Below, one piece after another: positions 32,946 to 43,083 of a stretch of 64,000 bases of DNA. The stretch's first letter is position 1; each line of letters begins with the position of its first letter. A program made the position numbers and the translations under genes. The notes under the pieces were generated by a model that was not told the DNA's origin, did not search any database, and was given only the letters and a program-made list of their open reading frames with translations. Origin of the DNA: an uncultured Christensenellaceae bacterium (GTDB taxonomy: Bacteria > Bacillota > Clostridia > Christensenellales > UBA3700); contig CALWHE010000002.1 of NCBI GenBank assembly GCA_944380295.1, positions 185,237 to 249,236 of the forward strand, read 5' to 3'.

Positions 32946-33604
32946 TGCACCCGCCCATCTTTCAGCTCTATGACGCGGTCGCAGCGCGCCGCGAATTCCT
33001 TATTGTGCGTGACCATCACCACGGTCACGCCCTCCTGCGCCAGCGTGCGGAACACATCCATCACCGCGCTGCCGCTCTTAGAATCCAAATTGCCCGTAGG
33101 CTCGTCCGCCAAGATCAGCTGCGCGCCGCCCGCCAGGGCGCGCGCGATACATACGCGCTGCATCTGTCCGCCGGAAAGCTGCGCGGGCAAGGCGTCCTCC
33201 TTGTCCGCAAGATCGAACTTTGCCAACATCTCGCGTGCCCGCGCTTCACGCGCTTTTTCTTCCGCGCCGCGCAAAATGAGCGGTATTTCCACGTTTACCA
33301 GCACGGAGAAACTCTCTTCCAAATAAAAGCCCTGGAACACGAACCCCACGTTTTCCCGCCTGAACTTTGCCGCCTGTTCTTCGGAAAGGCGCGAAATGTC
33401 GCGCCCGCCCACGATGACTTCGCCCTGCGTGGGCGCGTCCAACGCGCCGATGAGGTTGAGCAGCGTGCTTTTACCGCTGCCGCTCTCGCCCGTGACGGCA
33501 ACGAACTCTCCGTCCTCGATCGATAAGGACACGTTGTCCAGCGCTTTGACTTCTCCGGCTTTTCCGCCGTTATAAATTTTGGTGACGTTTTTTATCTCTA
33601 TCAT
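32942..33604 (-). CDS. ABC transporter ATP-binding protein (LolD/MacB type)
   Basis: 220-residue ATPase with Walker A GESGSGKSTLLN (about 39-50), Q-loop, signature LSGGQMQRV (about 142-150), Walker B LILADEPTGNLDS and the switch His in MVTHNKEFA. The full TGNLDS extension is typical of LolD/MacB/FtsE ATPases that pair with FtsX-fold permeases. Leadered mRNA: promoter TTGACG-N17-TAAAAT about 25 nt upstream. Confidence 0.93.
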   Translation of the reverse strand: MIEIKNVTKIYNGGKAGEVKALDNVSLSIEDGEFVAVTGESGSGKSTLLNLIGALDAPTQGEVIVGGRDISRLSEEQAAKFRRENVGFVFQGFYLEESFSVLVNVEIPLILRGAEEKAREARAREMLAKFDLADKEDALPAQLSGGQMQRVCIARALAGGAQLILADEPTGNLDSKSGSAVMDVFRTLAQEGVTVVMVTHNKEFAARCDRVIELKDGRVQ

Positions 33605-33628
33605 ACCATGTTTTCCGCCTCTGTCTAT

Positions 33629-33657
33629 ATTTTATCACCCCGCAAAGGCGCCGTCAA
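33629..33657 (-). promoter_or_regulatory. promoter of the ABC operon
   Basis: TTGACG, 17-nt spacer, TAAAAT; divergent from the leuS promoter. Confidence 0.7.
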
Positions 33658-33698
33658 TAGGCATTTGACCGCCGCGTAAGGATAATTTATCAAATGGT

Positions 33699-33727
33699 TT
33701 GACATATCCGCGCGCGCATTATATAAT
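33699..33727 (+). promoter_or_regulatory. promoter of leuS-serS
   Basis: Perfect TTGACA, 17-nt spacer, perfect TATAAT. The leader is about 24 nt with GGAG, too short for a T-box, so these synthetase genes are not T-box controlled. Confidence 0.88.
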
Positions 33728-33757
33728 ATTTGTAACTTTTATTACACGGAGCGCAAA

Positions 33758-36190
33758 ATGGATCTGTTGGAAATAGAAAAAAAGTGGCAAAAAAAGTGGG
33801 CGGAAGATAAGATCTACTCCTTTAACACCGCCAAACGCGACAAAAAGTATTACACGCTGGAAATGTTCTCTTACCCCTCCGGTGCAAAGTTGCACGTGGG
33901 GCACTGGTATAACTTCGGACCTTCCGACAGCTTTGCCCGCTTCAAAAGCATGCAGGGCTATGAAGTGTTCGAGCCGATGGGCTTTGACGCCTTCGGACTG
34001 CCGGCGGAAAATTACGCCATAAAAACGGGCATTCACCCGCAGGATTCCACGCTGAAAAACATAGCCACCATGGAAAAACAGCTGCAAGCCATGGGCGGCA
34101 TGTTCGACTGGGATTATGAAGTGAAGACCTGCATGCCCGATTATTACAAGTGGACGCAATGGATATTTTTACAGCTTTACAAAGCGGGACTTGCTTACCG
34201 CAAGGAAGCGCCCGTCAACTGGTGCACTTCCTGCAACACCGTGCTTGCCAACGAACAGGTGGTGGACGGACATTGCGAGCGCTGCGGCTCCCAGGTGGTG
34301 AGAAAAAACCTCACGCAATGGTTCTTTAAGATAACCGCTTACGCGGACGAACTGCTGCGCGATCTGGACAAGCTGGACTGGCCGGAAAAGACCAAAGCCA
34401 TGCAGCGCCATTGGATAGGAAAAAGCACGGGCGGAGAGATAGAATTCACCTGCGAAAGCGGCGACAAATTCCGCGTGTTCACCACCAGAGCGGACACCAT
34501 CTTCGGCGTGTCTTACGTCATTCTGGCGCCCGAACACCCCTTGGTGGACAAGCTCACCACTCCCGAATGCCGCAAGGCGGTGGAGGAATACAAGCTGGCT
34601 TGCTCCAAAGTTTCCGAAATAGACAGAATGAGCTCCACGCGTGAAAAGACGGGCGCGTTCACGGGCGCATACTGCATAAACCCCGTCAACGGCGAGCGCG
34701 TGCCCATTTGGATAGGCGATTACGTCATCTACTCTTACGGCACGGGCGCGGTGATGGGCGTGGCGGCGCACGACGAACGCGACTTTGACTTTGCCAAAAA
34801 ATACGGCTTGCAGATCAAGCGCGTGATAAAGAGCGCGGACGGCAGCCCGGACGAGCTGCCCTATTGCGAATACGGCGTGATGGTAAACAGCGGCAAATTC
34901 GACGGCATGAGCAGCGAAGAAGGCAAAGTCGCCGTGGTCAAGTGGCTGGAAGAAAAAGGCGCCGGCGAGCTGAAAACCAATTACCGCCTGCGCGATTGGC
35001 TCATCTCCCGCCAGAGGTATTGGGGCTGCCCCATACCCGTCATCCATTGCCCGCATTGCGGAGAAGTGGCGGTGCCGGAGAAAGACCTGCCCGTGAAGCT
35101 GCCTTATAACGTGGACTTTGCCCCGGACGGCAAATCTCCCCTTTTGAAGAGCGAAGAGTTCATGAACTGCACCTGTCCCAAGTGCGGCGCGCCCGCCAGA
35201 CGCGACCCGGACACCCTGGACACCTTTGTCTGCTCTTCCTGGTATTTTTTGCGTTATCCGGACGCCCACAACGATAAGCAGGCGTTCGACCCGGAGATAA
35301 TCAACAAGATGCTGCCCGTGGACAAGTATATCGGCGGCGCGGAACACGCCTGCATGCACCTGCTTTACGCGCGCTTCTTCACCAAGGCGCTGCGCGATCT
35401 GGGCTATCTCAAATTCGACGAGCCGTTCACTTCCCTCGTCCACCAGGGCACCATTCTGGGTCCGGACGGCTTTAAGATGAGCAAATCGCGCGGCAATGTG
35501 GTTTCCCCGGACGATTACGTGAGCAAATACGGCAGCGACGCTTTCCGTTTTTATCTGATGTTCGGCTTTGCCTATACCGCCGGCGGTCCCTGGAACAGCA
35601 GCGGCATAGAGAGCATAGTCAAATTTTTGGAGCGCGCGGAAAGACTGGTGCTGAAAATCAAGGATATGCCCGCCGCGCAAAAGGCGGTGGGAGCCGCGGA
35701 AAAAGAGCTTTTGTTCACGCTGAACAACACGATCAAACGCGTGACGGAAGACATGGAAGCGTTTTCTTTCAACACGGCGATCGCCCGCATCATGGAACTG
35801 GTGAACGCCATGTATAAATACGATTCCGACTGCGCGGATAAAGACGGAGCGCTTTTGCACGATTGCGCGGACAAACTGGTGCTGATGCTGGCGCCCATGG
35901 TGCCGCACATCGCCGAAGAGCTGGGTCAGCAGCTGGGCAAGCCTTATCCCATCTATCGCCGCCCCTTCCCCAAGTGCGAAGAAAAGTGGCTGGTCAAGGA
36001 CGAATACGAACTTGCCGTGCAGGTCAACAGCCGCATCAAAGCCAAGATAGTGGTGCCTGTGGACGCGGACAACAAAGAGATAGAAAAACTGGCGCTGGAA
36101 AACGACGCCGTCAAACAGGCGCTGGGCGCCATGAAGCCGATAAAGACCATTGTCATACCCAAACGCCTGGTCAACATAGTGGCGAAATAA
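33758..36190 (+). CDS. leuS: leucyl-tRNA synthetase
   Basis: Class I synthetase charging tRNA-Leu, cytoplasmic, 810 residues as usual for bacterial LeuS. The HIGH-type motif is HVGH in [10 protein letters not shown] (about residue 47). The CP1 editing domain follows ([20 protein letters not shown]), then a zinc-ribbon-like pair of CxxC motifs, and KMSKS in [10 protein letters not shown] near 573. GGAG precedes the ATG. serS follows after 10 bp in the same operon. Confidence 0.97.
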   Translation: MDLLEIEKKWQKKWAEDKIYSFNTAKRDKKYYTLEMFSYPSGAKLHVGHWYNFGPSDSFARFKSMQGYEVFEPMGFDAFGLPAENYAIKTGIHPQDSTLKNIATMEKQLQAMGGMFDWDYEVKTCMPDYYKWTQWIFLQLYKAGLAYRKEAPVNWCTSCNTVLANEQVVDGHCERCGSQVVRKNLTQWFFKITAYADELLRDLDKLDWPEKTKAMQRHWIGKSTGGEIEFTCESGDKFRVFTTRADTIFGVSYVILAPEHPLVDKLTTPECRKAVEEYKLACSKVSEIDRMSSTREKTGAFTGAYCINPVNGERVPIWIGDYVIYSYGTGAVMGVAAHDERDFDFAKKYGLQIKRVIKSADGSPDELPYCEYGVMVNSGKFDGMSSEEGKVAVVKWLEEKGAGELKTNYRLRDWLISRQRYWGCPIPVIHCPHCGEVAVPEKDLPVKLPYNVDFAPDGKSPLLKSEEFMNCTCPKCGAPARRDPDTLDTFVCSSWYFLRYPDAHNDKQAFDPEIINKMLPVDKYIGGAEHACMHLLYARFFTKALRDLGYLKFDEPFTSLVHQGTILGPDGFKMSKSRGNVVSPDDYVSKYGSDAFRFYLMFGFAYTAGGPWNSSGIESIVKFLERAERLVLKIKDMPAAQKAVGAAEKELLFTLNNTIKRVTEDMEAFSFNTAIARIMELVNAMYKYDSDCADKDGALLHDCADKLVLMLAPMVPHIAEELGQQLGKPYPIYRRPFPKCEEKWLVKDEYELAVQVNSRIKAKIVVPVDADNKEIEKLALENDAVKQALGAMKPIKTIVIPKRLVNIVAK

Positions 36191-36200
36191 GGAGCAGAAT

Positions 36201-37484
36201 ATGATAGACATTAAACTTATCAGAACAAATCCGGAACTTGTCAAAGAAAACATCAAAAAGAAGTTTCAGGACGAAAAACTTCCCCTGGTAGACGAAGTTT
36301 ACGCCATGGACAAAGAATTCCGCGAGGCAAAAACGCGCTGCGACTTTTTGCGCGGCAGACGCAACGCCATCAGCAAACAGATAGGCGGCTTTATGGCGAA
36401 GGGCGACAAAGACGCCGCCGCGGCAGCCAAGCAGGAAGTGGCAGACGTTGCCAAAGAACTCGCCATGCTGGAAGAGCGCGAAGAGGTCTTGCAGGAAGAG
36501 ATCAAAAAGCGCATGATGGTCATTCCCAACATCATAGACGCCAGCGTGCCGATCGGCAAAGACGACAGCGAAAACGTGGAAGTGGAACGCTTCGGAGAGC
36601 CTCTCGTGCCCGACTTTGAGATACCTTACCACGTGGATATCATGGAAAAGTTTTCCGGCATAGACTTGGACAGCGCGCGCCGCACCTCGGGCAACGGTTT
36701 TTATTACCTCACCGGGGACATCGCCCGCCTGCACTCCGCCATCCTCTCTTATGCGCGCGACTTTATGATAGACCGCGGCTTTACTTACTGCGTGCCGCCC
36801 TTCATGATCCGTTCGAGCGTGGTGAACGGCGTGATGAGCTTTGCGGAGATGGAAAACATGATGTATAAGATAGAAGGAGAAGACCTCTATCTCATCGGCA
36901 CTTCCGAACACTCCATGATAGGCAGATTCACGGACACCCTGCTGGCGGAAGAAAAACTGCCGCTCACGCTGACCAGTTATTCCCCCTGCTTCCGCAAAGA
37001 AGTGGGCGCGCACGGCATAGAAGAGCGCGGCGTTTATCGCATACATCAATTTGAAAAGCAGGAAATGATAGTCATCTGCAAGCCGGAAGAGAGCATGGAT
37101 TGGTTTGTCAAACTCTATATGAACACGGTAGACTTTTTCCGCTCCCTTGACATTCCCGTGCGCACGCTGGAATGCTGCTCCGGCGACCTTGCCGACCTCA
37201 AAGTGAAGAGCCTGGACGTGGAGGCATGGTCCCCGCGCCAGAAAAAATACTTTGAGGTGGGCAGCTGCTCCAACCTGGGCGACGCACAGGCAAGAAGGCT
37301 GGGCATCAGGATAAAGGGCGCGGACGGCAATTATTTTGCCCACACGCTCAACAATACCGTGGTGGCTCCGCCGCGCATGCTGATAGCATACCTGGAAAAC
37401 AACCTGCAAAAAGACGGCAGCGTGAACATTCCTCAGCCGCTGAGAATGTATATGGGCGGCAAAGACAAGCTCACGGCAAAATAA
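36201..37484 (+). CDS. serS: seryl-tRNA synthetase
   Basis: Class II synthetase for tRNA-Ser (and Sec if present), 427 residues. An N-terminal coiled-coil arm (about 30-105: KKKFQDEKLP... through EEREEVLQEEIKKR) grips the long variable arm of the tRNA. Motif 2 is in SPCFRKEVGAHGIEERGVYRIHQF and motif 3 in NGS-type NNTVVAPPRMLIAYLEN. GGAG eight nt upstream. Cotranscribed with leuS; a strong terminator follows. Confidence 0.97.
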   Translation: MIDIKLIRTNPELVKENIKKKFQDEKLPLVDEVYAMDKEFREAKTRCDFLRGRRNAISKQIGGFMAKGDKDAAAAAKQEVADVAKELAMLEEREEVLQEEIKKRMMVIPNIIDASVPIGKDDSENVEVERFGEPLVPDFEIPYHVDIMEKFSGIDLDSARRTSGNGFYYLTGDIARLHSAILSYARDFMIDRGFTYCVPPFMIRSSVVNGVMSFAEMENMMYKIEGEDLYLIGTSEHSMIGRFTDTLLAEEKLPLTLTSYSPCFRKEVGAHGIEERGVYRIHQFEKQEMIVICKPEESMDWFVKLYMNTVDFFRSLDIPVRTLECCSGDLADLKVKSLDVEAWSPRQKKYFEVGSCSNLGDAQARRLGIRIKGADGNYFAHTLNNTVVAPPRMLIAYLENNLQKDGSVNIPQPLRMYMGGKDKLTAK

Positions 37485-37502
37485 GAGCCGCTCGCTTATG
37501 AT

Positions 37503-37530
37503 AAAAAAGGACGCGCCTGCGTCCTTTTTT
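37503..37530. terminator. terminator of leuS-serS (possibly bidirectional)
   Basis: AAAAAAGGACGC-gcct-GCGTCCTTTTTT. The next ~105 bp up to the convergent PHP gene contain nothing identifiable. Confidence 0.9.
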
Positions 37531-37636
37531 GTGCTTACGAACACCACAAGATTTGTTCCGATAAAATCTCACAAGGTGCTGCGCTTGGTTTGACGATCCA
37601 TTCTCAGAGATAACTTCGCCCCGCAGAGCGCCTCGT

Positions 37637-38443
37637 TCAGATGCCCAGCATGCGGCGGGTAAAGCCGTCCGGCGACCAATCCACGCAGCCCATCTCCACC
37701 GGACGTATGCTGCCGTGATGATCGGAACCGCCCGTGGCGATGAGGCGGTATTTGCGCGCGATCTCATAAAGCCGCGCCGTCACCTGCGGCGTGTGCGAGG
37801 GATAATTCGCCTCTATCCCCGCCAGTCCGTAAGGCTTCAAGCCGGCGATGAGATCTTCCAAAACGCCCTTGTTGACAAACACCAGCGGGTGCGCCAGCAC
37901 GGCAAGTCCGCCCGCGGCGGTTATCGCCTTCACCGCTTCAAGCGGCGTTAAGCGGCGCGAGGGCACGAACGCCGCACCCGTCTTACCCAAATATCTCTCA
38001 AACGCCTCCTGAATGGAACAGACATAGCCGCCCTCCAGCAGCATTTTGGCGATGTGCGGACGCCCCACCGTGTCCAAAGAGAGCAACCTTTCCCTGTCCA
38101 ATTTGATGTTGAATCCCGCCAATTTGTCCAGGATGAGCGCCGCGCGGGCAAGGCGCTTTTGTTTGAGATCTTCCAGCTTGGCGTTGAATTCTTTGTCCTC
38201 TATGTCTATATTATAGCCCAACACGTGCACTTCGTAAGAAGAAAAGGCAGAAAGCTCCACGCCGCGCAAAACCTTTACGCCCTGCTTTTTTCCCTCTTCG
38301 AGCGCTTCGCGGACGCCGCCGATCGTGTCATGATCGGTGAGGGCGATAACGTCAAGTCCCTTTTCTTTTGCCATCTGCACCACGCGCGCGGGACTGTCGC
38401 TGCCGTCGCTGGCGGTGGAATGCAAATGCAGATCCAGCCTCAT
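37637..38443 (-). CDS. PHP-domain phosphoesterase (YciV/RNase AM-like)
   Basis: 268 residues. The N-terminal HLHST motif (H6, H8), ALTDHDTI, EVHVLGYN and a C-terminal GGSDHHG form the trinuclear metal site of PHP phosphoesterases. Close relatives hydrolyse 3',5'-nucleoside bisphosphate or trim RNA 5' ends. Last gene of the tilS operon; its ATG overlaps the rmuC stop (ATGA). Confidence 0.9.
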   Translation of the reverse strand: MRLDLHLHSTASDGSDSPARVVQMAKEKGLDVIALTDHDTIGGVREALEEGKKQGVKVLRGVELSAFSSYEVHVLGYNIDIEDKEFNAKLEDLKQKRLARAALILDKLAGFNIKLDRERLLSLDTVGRPHIAKMLLEGGYVCSIQEAFERYLGKTGAAFVPSRRLTPLEAVKAITAAGGLAVLAHPLVFVNKGVLEDLIAGLKPYGLAGIEANYPSHTPQVTARLYEIARKYRLIATGGSDHHGSIRPVEMGCVDWSPDGFTRRMLGI

Positions 38444-39852
38444 TCCGCATCACCTCCCGGCAGAGCCGTGCCGTCCTCTTCTCCCACCTCGGGATTTTCG
38501 TTGGCTATCTTATTTATCTTCTTCATCACCTTGCCCGTGCGGTCGGCTATCTGTTCCAAAGTGCCGCCCACGGTTTGGTTCTGCTTCCTCGCCGTTTCCA
38601 CCAAGCCCGTAAACTTTTCAAACTGCTTTTTGAAATCGCCGAACGCTTGGGCTATCTCCTTGCTCGATTTTTGCAGTTTCATGGTGGTAAAGCCCATCTT
38701 CAAGCTGTTCAAAAGCGCCGCCATGGTGGAAGGTCCGCACGGCACCACGCTGCAATCGCGCCTGAGCCTGTCCATTAAATTTGTATCGCGCACCACCTCC
38801 GCATACACGCTTTCCGAAGGCAGATACATCACGGCAAAATCGGTGGTGGCGGCGCCGATATACTTGTCGCGTATGCTCCTGCCCTGCTTCATCACGGACT
38901 CTTTGAAGAATTTGAGATACAGCTCCGCCGCCGCACTGTCGCCGGCGTTTGCGGCGTCCGCGTAACGCAGATAATCCTCCGCGGGAAATTTGCTGTCTAT
39001 GGGCAGCAACACCTCTTTGCCCTCGCTGCCCGGCATGCGCACGGCAAAGTCCACGCGCTCGCCGCTGCCGCGCTTGACCTGGCACTGCCTTTCAAACTGT
39101 TCGGGCGCAAGTATGTCTTCAAGCAGCGATTCGAGCGCCACCTCTCCCCAGTTGCCGCGCGTTTTCACGCCGCCCAGCAATCTGTTCATGTTGCCCACCT
39201 GTTCGCCCAGCTGCCGCATCTCGCCCAAGCCCTTGCTCACGTTGTCCAAAGACTGCTGCACGGTTTTGAAAGATTCGCCCAGGCGCGTTTCCAGCGTTTT
39301 GCTCAGCTTTTCGTCCACAGTTTCCCGCATCTTTTCCAGCTGCAAAGCGTTGTCCGTGCGCACTTTTTCCAGTTGCGCGGCATTGTCCGTGCGCACCTTT
39401 TCCAACTGCTTTTCGTTGTCCTCACGCACCTTTTCCAGGCTCTTGCTCACGTTTTCGTCCAAAGCGTTCAGGCGCTGTTCCGTCCTTTCGCCCATGACCC
39501 GCACGGTGTCGTTCAGGCTTGAAGTGAGCTTTTCAAAGTTCTCCCCCACCGCGCGGCGAGTGGTATCCGATATGTCCGTGATGTTCTTCATATACGCACC
39601 CAAAGCCTGCGTCTGCGCCGTGGCGGATGAGGACGCGTTCTCGCGCGTGATCTTGCCCTGTTCTTCCGTTTTTTCTTTGAGTTCCCGCTTGACGTCGTCT
39701 ATGATGTCCACAAAGTCGTCATGACTTAAAGCGCCTTCCGCTCCGCCGCCCTTTTGCTTGAAGCGCGACACGAGCGCGGTGATGAACGCGCCCAACGCCG
39801 CCGCCAGCGCGCATGCCGCCAAAGCGATGATAACGATAAATTCAGTCTGCAT
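38440..39852 (-). CDS. rmuC: RmuC-family protein
   Basis: 470 residues. An N-terminal membrane helix (about 5-24) is followed by a long coiled coil with a heptad-like tandem (repeated KVRTDNA.QLEKV, about 125-175) and then the RmuC core with a nuclease-like fold (VKTRGNWGEVALESLLEDIL, VDFAVRMPG, LPIDSKFP). RmuC limits inversions at short inverted repeats in E. coli, which is notable in a window so rich in them. It overlaps the cca 3' end by 11 bp and couples to the PHP gene. Confidence 0.92.
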   Translation of the reverse strand: MQTEFIVIIALAACALAAALGAFITALVSRFKQKGGGAEGALSHDDFVDIIDDVKRELKEKTEEQGKITRENASSSATAQTQALGAYMKNITDISDTTRRAVGENFEKLTSSLNDTVRVMGERTEQRLNALDENVSKSLEKVREDNEKQLEKVRTDNAAQLEKVRTDNALQLEKMRETVDEKLSKTLETRLGESFKTVQQSLDNVSKGLGEMRQLGEQVGNMNRLLGGVKTRGNWGEVALESLLEDILAPEQFERQCQVKRGSGERVDFAVRMPGSEGKEVLLPIDSKFPAEDYLRYADAANAGDSAAAELYLKFFKESVMKQGRSIRDKYIGAATTDFAVMYLPSESVYAEVVRDTNLMDRLRRDCSVVPCGPSTMAALLNSLKMGFTTMKLQKSSKEIAQAFGDFKKQFEKFTGLVETARKQNQTVGGTLEQIADRTGKVMKKINKIANENPEVGEEDGTALPGGDAE

Positions 39853-41158
39853 TTTTTCTCTTCTCCAATATCTCCAACAATATTTCCCTTTTGTTTTGCT
39901 TTTCGCCGCGCAGGCACAGATCCAAAAGCTCTTGCAGCGTTTTGCCCACCTGTTCCCCGCGGTAACCGAAAGCCGCCACATCGTTTCCGTTCACGGCAAG
40001 CTGCCCCACGGAAAGCGGCACGCCCTCTGCTTTGAGCTTGTCGCGCAGGCGCCTGATACGCAGGCAGCGCTCCATGTCCGCCTCTCCGCCCGTGGCGCGC
40101 GCGTCGGCGATGATAAGCTCCGTCAGATCGTCCACGATGTCTTGATTTTCCGCCACAAAGCGGCGCAGTTTGCTCTCGCGCATGTCGCCGCGCATATCCG
40201 TCATATGCGCCGCCACCAACCGCACGACGCGCCTCACTTCCGCCTTGGGATAACGTAGCCGCGTCATTATCTCTTCCGCCATTTCCGCGCCCACCTGCGC
40301 ATGGCGATACATGTTGCCGTCTTCCCTCATGCATCTGCCCTTGGCGATGTCGTGCAAAAGCGCGGCAAGGCGCAAGTGCGGCGGCGCATATTCCACCGTT
40401 TTGATAATGTGTTCGTCCACCGTATATTTGTGGAAGGCGGGGTTTTGCGCCACGCCGATGTTTTCACAAAATTCCGGCATTATCACGCCCATGGCGCCGC
40501 ATTCCGTCAGTCCGCGCAAACCCTTGCCCACGTGTTCTCCCGCCAAAAGTTTGTCCAGTTCCACGCGGACGCGTTCGGGTGCGATGTCCGCCAGCAGGCG
40601 GCACTGCGCCGCCGCGGCGCGCGCCGTTTGCTCTTCCGCGTCAAAGCCGAGCACGGCGACAAAACGATAAAGGCGCATGATGCGCAAGCCGTCTTCTCCC
40701 AGCACGCGCATTGGCTCGTCCGCCGCGCGCAGCAGACGCGCTTTCAGATCGGCAAGACCGCCCGTGACGTCCGTTATCTCGCCGGTGAGAATGTTGCGGT
40801 ATAAGGCGTTCACGGTAAAATCGCGCCGCCGTGCGTCTTCCGCGATGTCCTGCGTGAAACGCACGGAAACGGGCTTGTGCACGCCGCTGCCGGCGGGATA
40901 ACTGTCCACGCGGAAAGGGGTGTATTCATAACTGTGCCGCCCCTTTACGATCACCGTGCCCAGGCGTTTGGAGCCTACGCTCACGCGCATGCCCGCCGCC
41001 GCGGCGCATTGTTCCGCCTCTTCTTGCAAGCAGGCGGAGGTGAGATCGATATCTTCCACCGCTCTGCCCAAAAGCATGTCGCGCACGCTGCCGCCCACCG
41101 CGTAAAGCGGCTTTTGCGGCGGGAAAAAAGACGCCAGTTTTTCCAGCTCTTTGTTCAC
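39842..41158 (-). CDS. cca: CCA tRNA nucleotidyltransferase with HD domain
   Basis: 438 residues, cytoplasmic. The head has the nucleotidyltransferase signature GGSVRDMLLGRAVEDIDLTS, followed by the RRDFTVNALY motif that recognises ATP/CTP and a RIMRLYRF neck. A C-terminal HD-like segment (LAALLHDIAKG) follows. All tRNAs in this window encode CCA, so it would act in repair. Start is GTG, overlapping the hpt stop as GTGA. Confidence 0.94.
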   Translation of the reverse strand: MNKELEKLASFFPPQKPLYAVGGSVRDMLLGRAVEDIDLTSACLQEEAEQCAAAAGMRVSVGSKRLGTVIVKGRHSYEYTPFRVDSYPAGSGVHKPVSVRFTQDIAEDARRRDFTVNALYRNILTGEITDVTGGLADLKARLLRAADEPMRVLGEDGLRIMRLYRFVAVLGFDAEEQTARAAAAQCRLLADIAPERVRVELDKLLAGEHVGKGLRGLTECGAMGVIMPEFCENIGVAQNPAFHKYTVDEHIIKTVEYAPPHLRLAALLHDIAKGRCMREDGNMYRHAQVGAEMAEEIMTRLRYPKAEVRRVVRLVAAHMTDMRGDMRESKLRRFVAENQDIVDDLTELIIADARATGGEADMERCLRIRRLRDKLKAEGVPLSVGQLAVNGNDVAAFGYRGEQVGKTLQELLDLCLRGEKQNKREILLEILEKRKNAD

Positions 41159-41682
41159 TTATCTTCCTTCAAAGTGTAAATGTGTGGCAGGTTGCGGAAT
41201 TTTTCGTCCCAGTCCAAGCCGTATCCCACCACAAATTCGTCCGGAATGGAAAAGCCCACGTAATCCCCCTTTATCTCCACCACGCGGCGGGAAGGCTTGT
41301 CCAAAAGCGCGCACGTCTTCACGCTCGCCGCGCCGCGCTCTTTGAGCATGTTTATCAGGGCGACGGACGTCCTGCCGCTGTCTATGATGTCGTCCACCAC
41401 CAGCACGTCTTTCCCCTTCACGTCCGTGCGCATGTCCGTTATCACTTTGAGCGCGCCGCTCGTGGTGCCGCTGCCGTAACTGGACACGGTGATGGTGTCT
41501 ACCGTGACCGGCAGGGAGATGCGCCTGATGAGGTCGGCGTAAAAAGGTATGGCGCCGCGCAAAATGCACACCGCCACCGGCTGTTTGCCGCAATAATCCG
41601 CGCTCACCTGCGCGCCCAGTTCGTCCACACGGCGGCGAATGTCCGCTTCTTTTATCAAGATCTTGTCCAAAACGTAATTCAT
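41155..41682 (-). CDS. hpt: hypoxanthine phosphoribosyltransferase
   Basis: Purine salvage: hypoxanthine or guanine plus PRPP to IMP or GMP. 175 residues, with the PRPP loop VLVVDDIIDSGRT, the N-terminal ILRGAIPFYADL loop and the base-binding VGYGLDWDEKFRNLP. The arrangement tilS-hpt is a classic Firmicutes neighbourhood (usually followed by ftsH, here replaced by cca-rmuC-PHP). ATGA overlap with tilS. Confidence 0.96.
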   Translation of the reverse strand: MNYVLDKILIKEADIRRRVDELGAQVSADYCGKQPVAVCILRGAIPFYADLIRRISLPVTVDTITVSSYGSGTTSGALKVITDMRTDVKGKDVLVVDDIIDSGRTSVALINMLKERGAASVKTCALLDKPSRRVVEIKGDYVGFSIPDEFVVGYGLDWDEKFRNLPHIYTLKEDK

Positions 41683-42968
41683 TGTTCTCTCTCCAAGGAT
41701 ATATAAAGACGCCTGTCGCCTTCGTTTACTTTGAGTTTTTGCGATATTTCCAGCCCCGCCACGGCATAGATCTGGTCGCCGCACGCCAAAACGGGCAGCC
41801 GCTCACGCAGATAGCGCGGCACTTTTTTGTCCGTGAACCAGTCACCCAGGGAGCGCCTGCCTCCGCCGAAGGGCAGAAAATAGTCCCCCTCTTTGCGCCT
41901 GCGCCACACCGCGCCCGCCGGCACCGCGGCGCTGTTTATCACCAGCGCGTTTTCCGCCGCGCCGCGCTTTTCCTTCCACACGCGCACTTCATACATGCCT
42001 ATCTGCGCCACGCCCTCGGCAAAGGGCACTTCGCCGTTGAAGGGCGGCGTTTCGCGGTATAAGTGCACCGTATCCCCCACCTTGCAGGCGCGGAATCCGG
42101 ACGGCAGACAGACGATCGCGCCGTTTTCCGATTCTTTGAGCGCGAATATCGCCGCGATGTGCTCCGACGTCACGTCCACCCTGCCGCCTATCCTGCCCAA
42201 TGCTTCGAACACCGCCGTTTCCCCGGTCACGCCCTGCAAGGCTTGCAGGGGCAGCACCGCCGCGCCGTGCTCGGTCAGCTCCGCTTGCGGGCTGAGCGAG
42301 GCGATGTATGCGTATGCCTGCAAGGCGCGCTCGCCCAGCATGTTGATGCCCTTGCGCGCGTTGGGGAAGCGCTTTTCTATCACCGGCAGCATGACCTCGC
42401 GCACGTAATTGCGGGTAAAGCCGGTGTCTTTATTGGAAGTATCCTCGCGGAAAGGCACGCCGTTCACCTGCGCGTAACGCGCGATGGTGGCGGCGGACAT
42501 GTCCACCAGAGGGCGATAGACCACGCCGTCGTCGCGCGGTATGCCGCACAGCCCTTTCAGACCGCTGCCGCGGAAGATGTGCATGAGTATGCTCTCCGCG
42601 TTGTCGTCCGCGTGGTGGGCGGTGAGCACTCTATCCGCCTCGCCCTCTTTGACGATGCGCTCGAATTCCCGCCGGCGCAAAATGCGCGCGCCCTGCTCCG
42701 TGCCAAAGCCGTGCAGACGGCAAAAGCCGCGGCAGTCAAGTTCCACCACCCGGCACGGCACGCCGAACTCTTCGCAATAGGCTTTGACAAAGCTGCTGTC
42801 GCCCACGGATTCTTCTCCGCGCAGACCATGCTCGAAATTGAGCACGGAAAAGGAAGGAAGCTTGTCTGCGCCCGCGATAAAATAGTGCAGCAGGCACATG
42901 GAATCCCTGCCGCCGGAAACGGCAAGCACCACTTTTTTGAAATCCTGAAATTCTCCTGCGTGTATCAT
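41679..42968 (-). CDS. tilS: tRNA(Ile)-lysidine synthetase TilS
   Basis: Makes lysidine at C34 of tRNA-Ile(CAT), allowing AUA decoding. 429 residues. P-loop SGGRDS in VLAVSGGRDSMCLLH, then HHADDNAESILMHIFRGSGLKGLCGI, and C-terminal TilS domains (RRRKEGDYFLPFGG...KVPRYLRERLPVL). First of five overlapping genes (tilS, hpt, cca, rmuC, PHP). The ATG follows a consensus -10 by 6 nt with no SD, so the whole operon appears to start with a leaderless cistron. Confidence 0.96.
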   Translation of the reverse strand: MIHAGEFQDFKKVVLAVSGGRDSMCLLHYFIAGADKLPSFSVLNFEHGLRGEESVGDSSFVKAYCEEFGVPCRVVELDCRGFCRLHGFGTEQGARILRRREFERIVKEGEADRVLTAHHADDNAESILMHIFRGSGLKGLCGIPRDDGVVYRPLVDMSAATIARYAQVNGVPFREDTSNKDTGFTRNYVREVMLPVIEKRFPNARKGINMLGERALQAYAYIASLSPQAELTEHGAAVLPLQALQGVTGETAVFEALGRIGGRVDVTSEHIAAIFALKESENGAIVCLPSGFRACKVGDTVHLYRETPPFNGEVPFAEGVAQIGMYEVRVWKEKRGAAENALVINSAAVPAGAVWRRRKEGDYFLPFGGGRRSLGDWFTDKKVPRYLRERLPVLACGDQIYAVAGLEISQKLKVNEGDRRLYISLEREQ

Positions 42969-42974
42969 ATATCA

Positions 42975-43003
42975 ATTATAGCGCAAAACGCGCGCGTGTG
43001 CAA
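42975..43003 (-). promoter_or_regulatory. sigma-A promoter of the tilS operon (leaderless)
   Basis: TTGCAC, 17-nt spacer, perfect TATAAT, then 6 nt to the ATG. No SD. Confidence 0.85.
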
Positions 43004-43054
43004 GGGTAATTTTTTGCTTGGCGCAAACTGTGCTTGAAAATGCCGCGCAAGATA

Positions 43055-43079
43055 ACAAAAAGCAGGGCGAAAGCCCTGC
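43055..43079 (-). terminator. terminator of tRNA-Gly
   Basis: GCAGGGC-tttc-GCCCTGC followed by five T, five nt past the CCA. Confidence 0.9.
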
Positions 43080-43083
43080 AAAA

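Noticed and set aside
33728..33757. T-box riboswitch before leuS
   Set aside because: Only about 24 nt separate the predicted transcript start and the start codon.
40000..41000. Prophage, conjugative element or defence island anywhere in the window
   Set aside because: No integrase, transposase, relaxase, phage structural, restriction or toxin-antitoxin gene was recognised on either strand; the accessory signal is confined to non-coding repeats.
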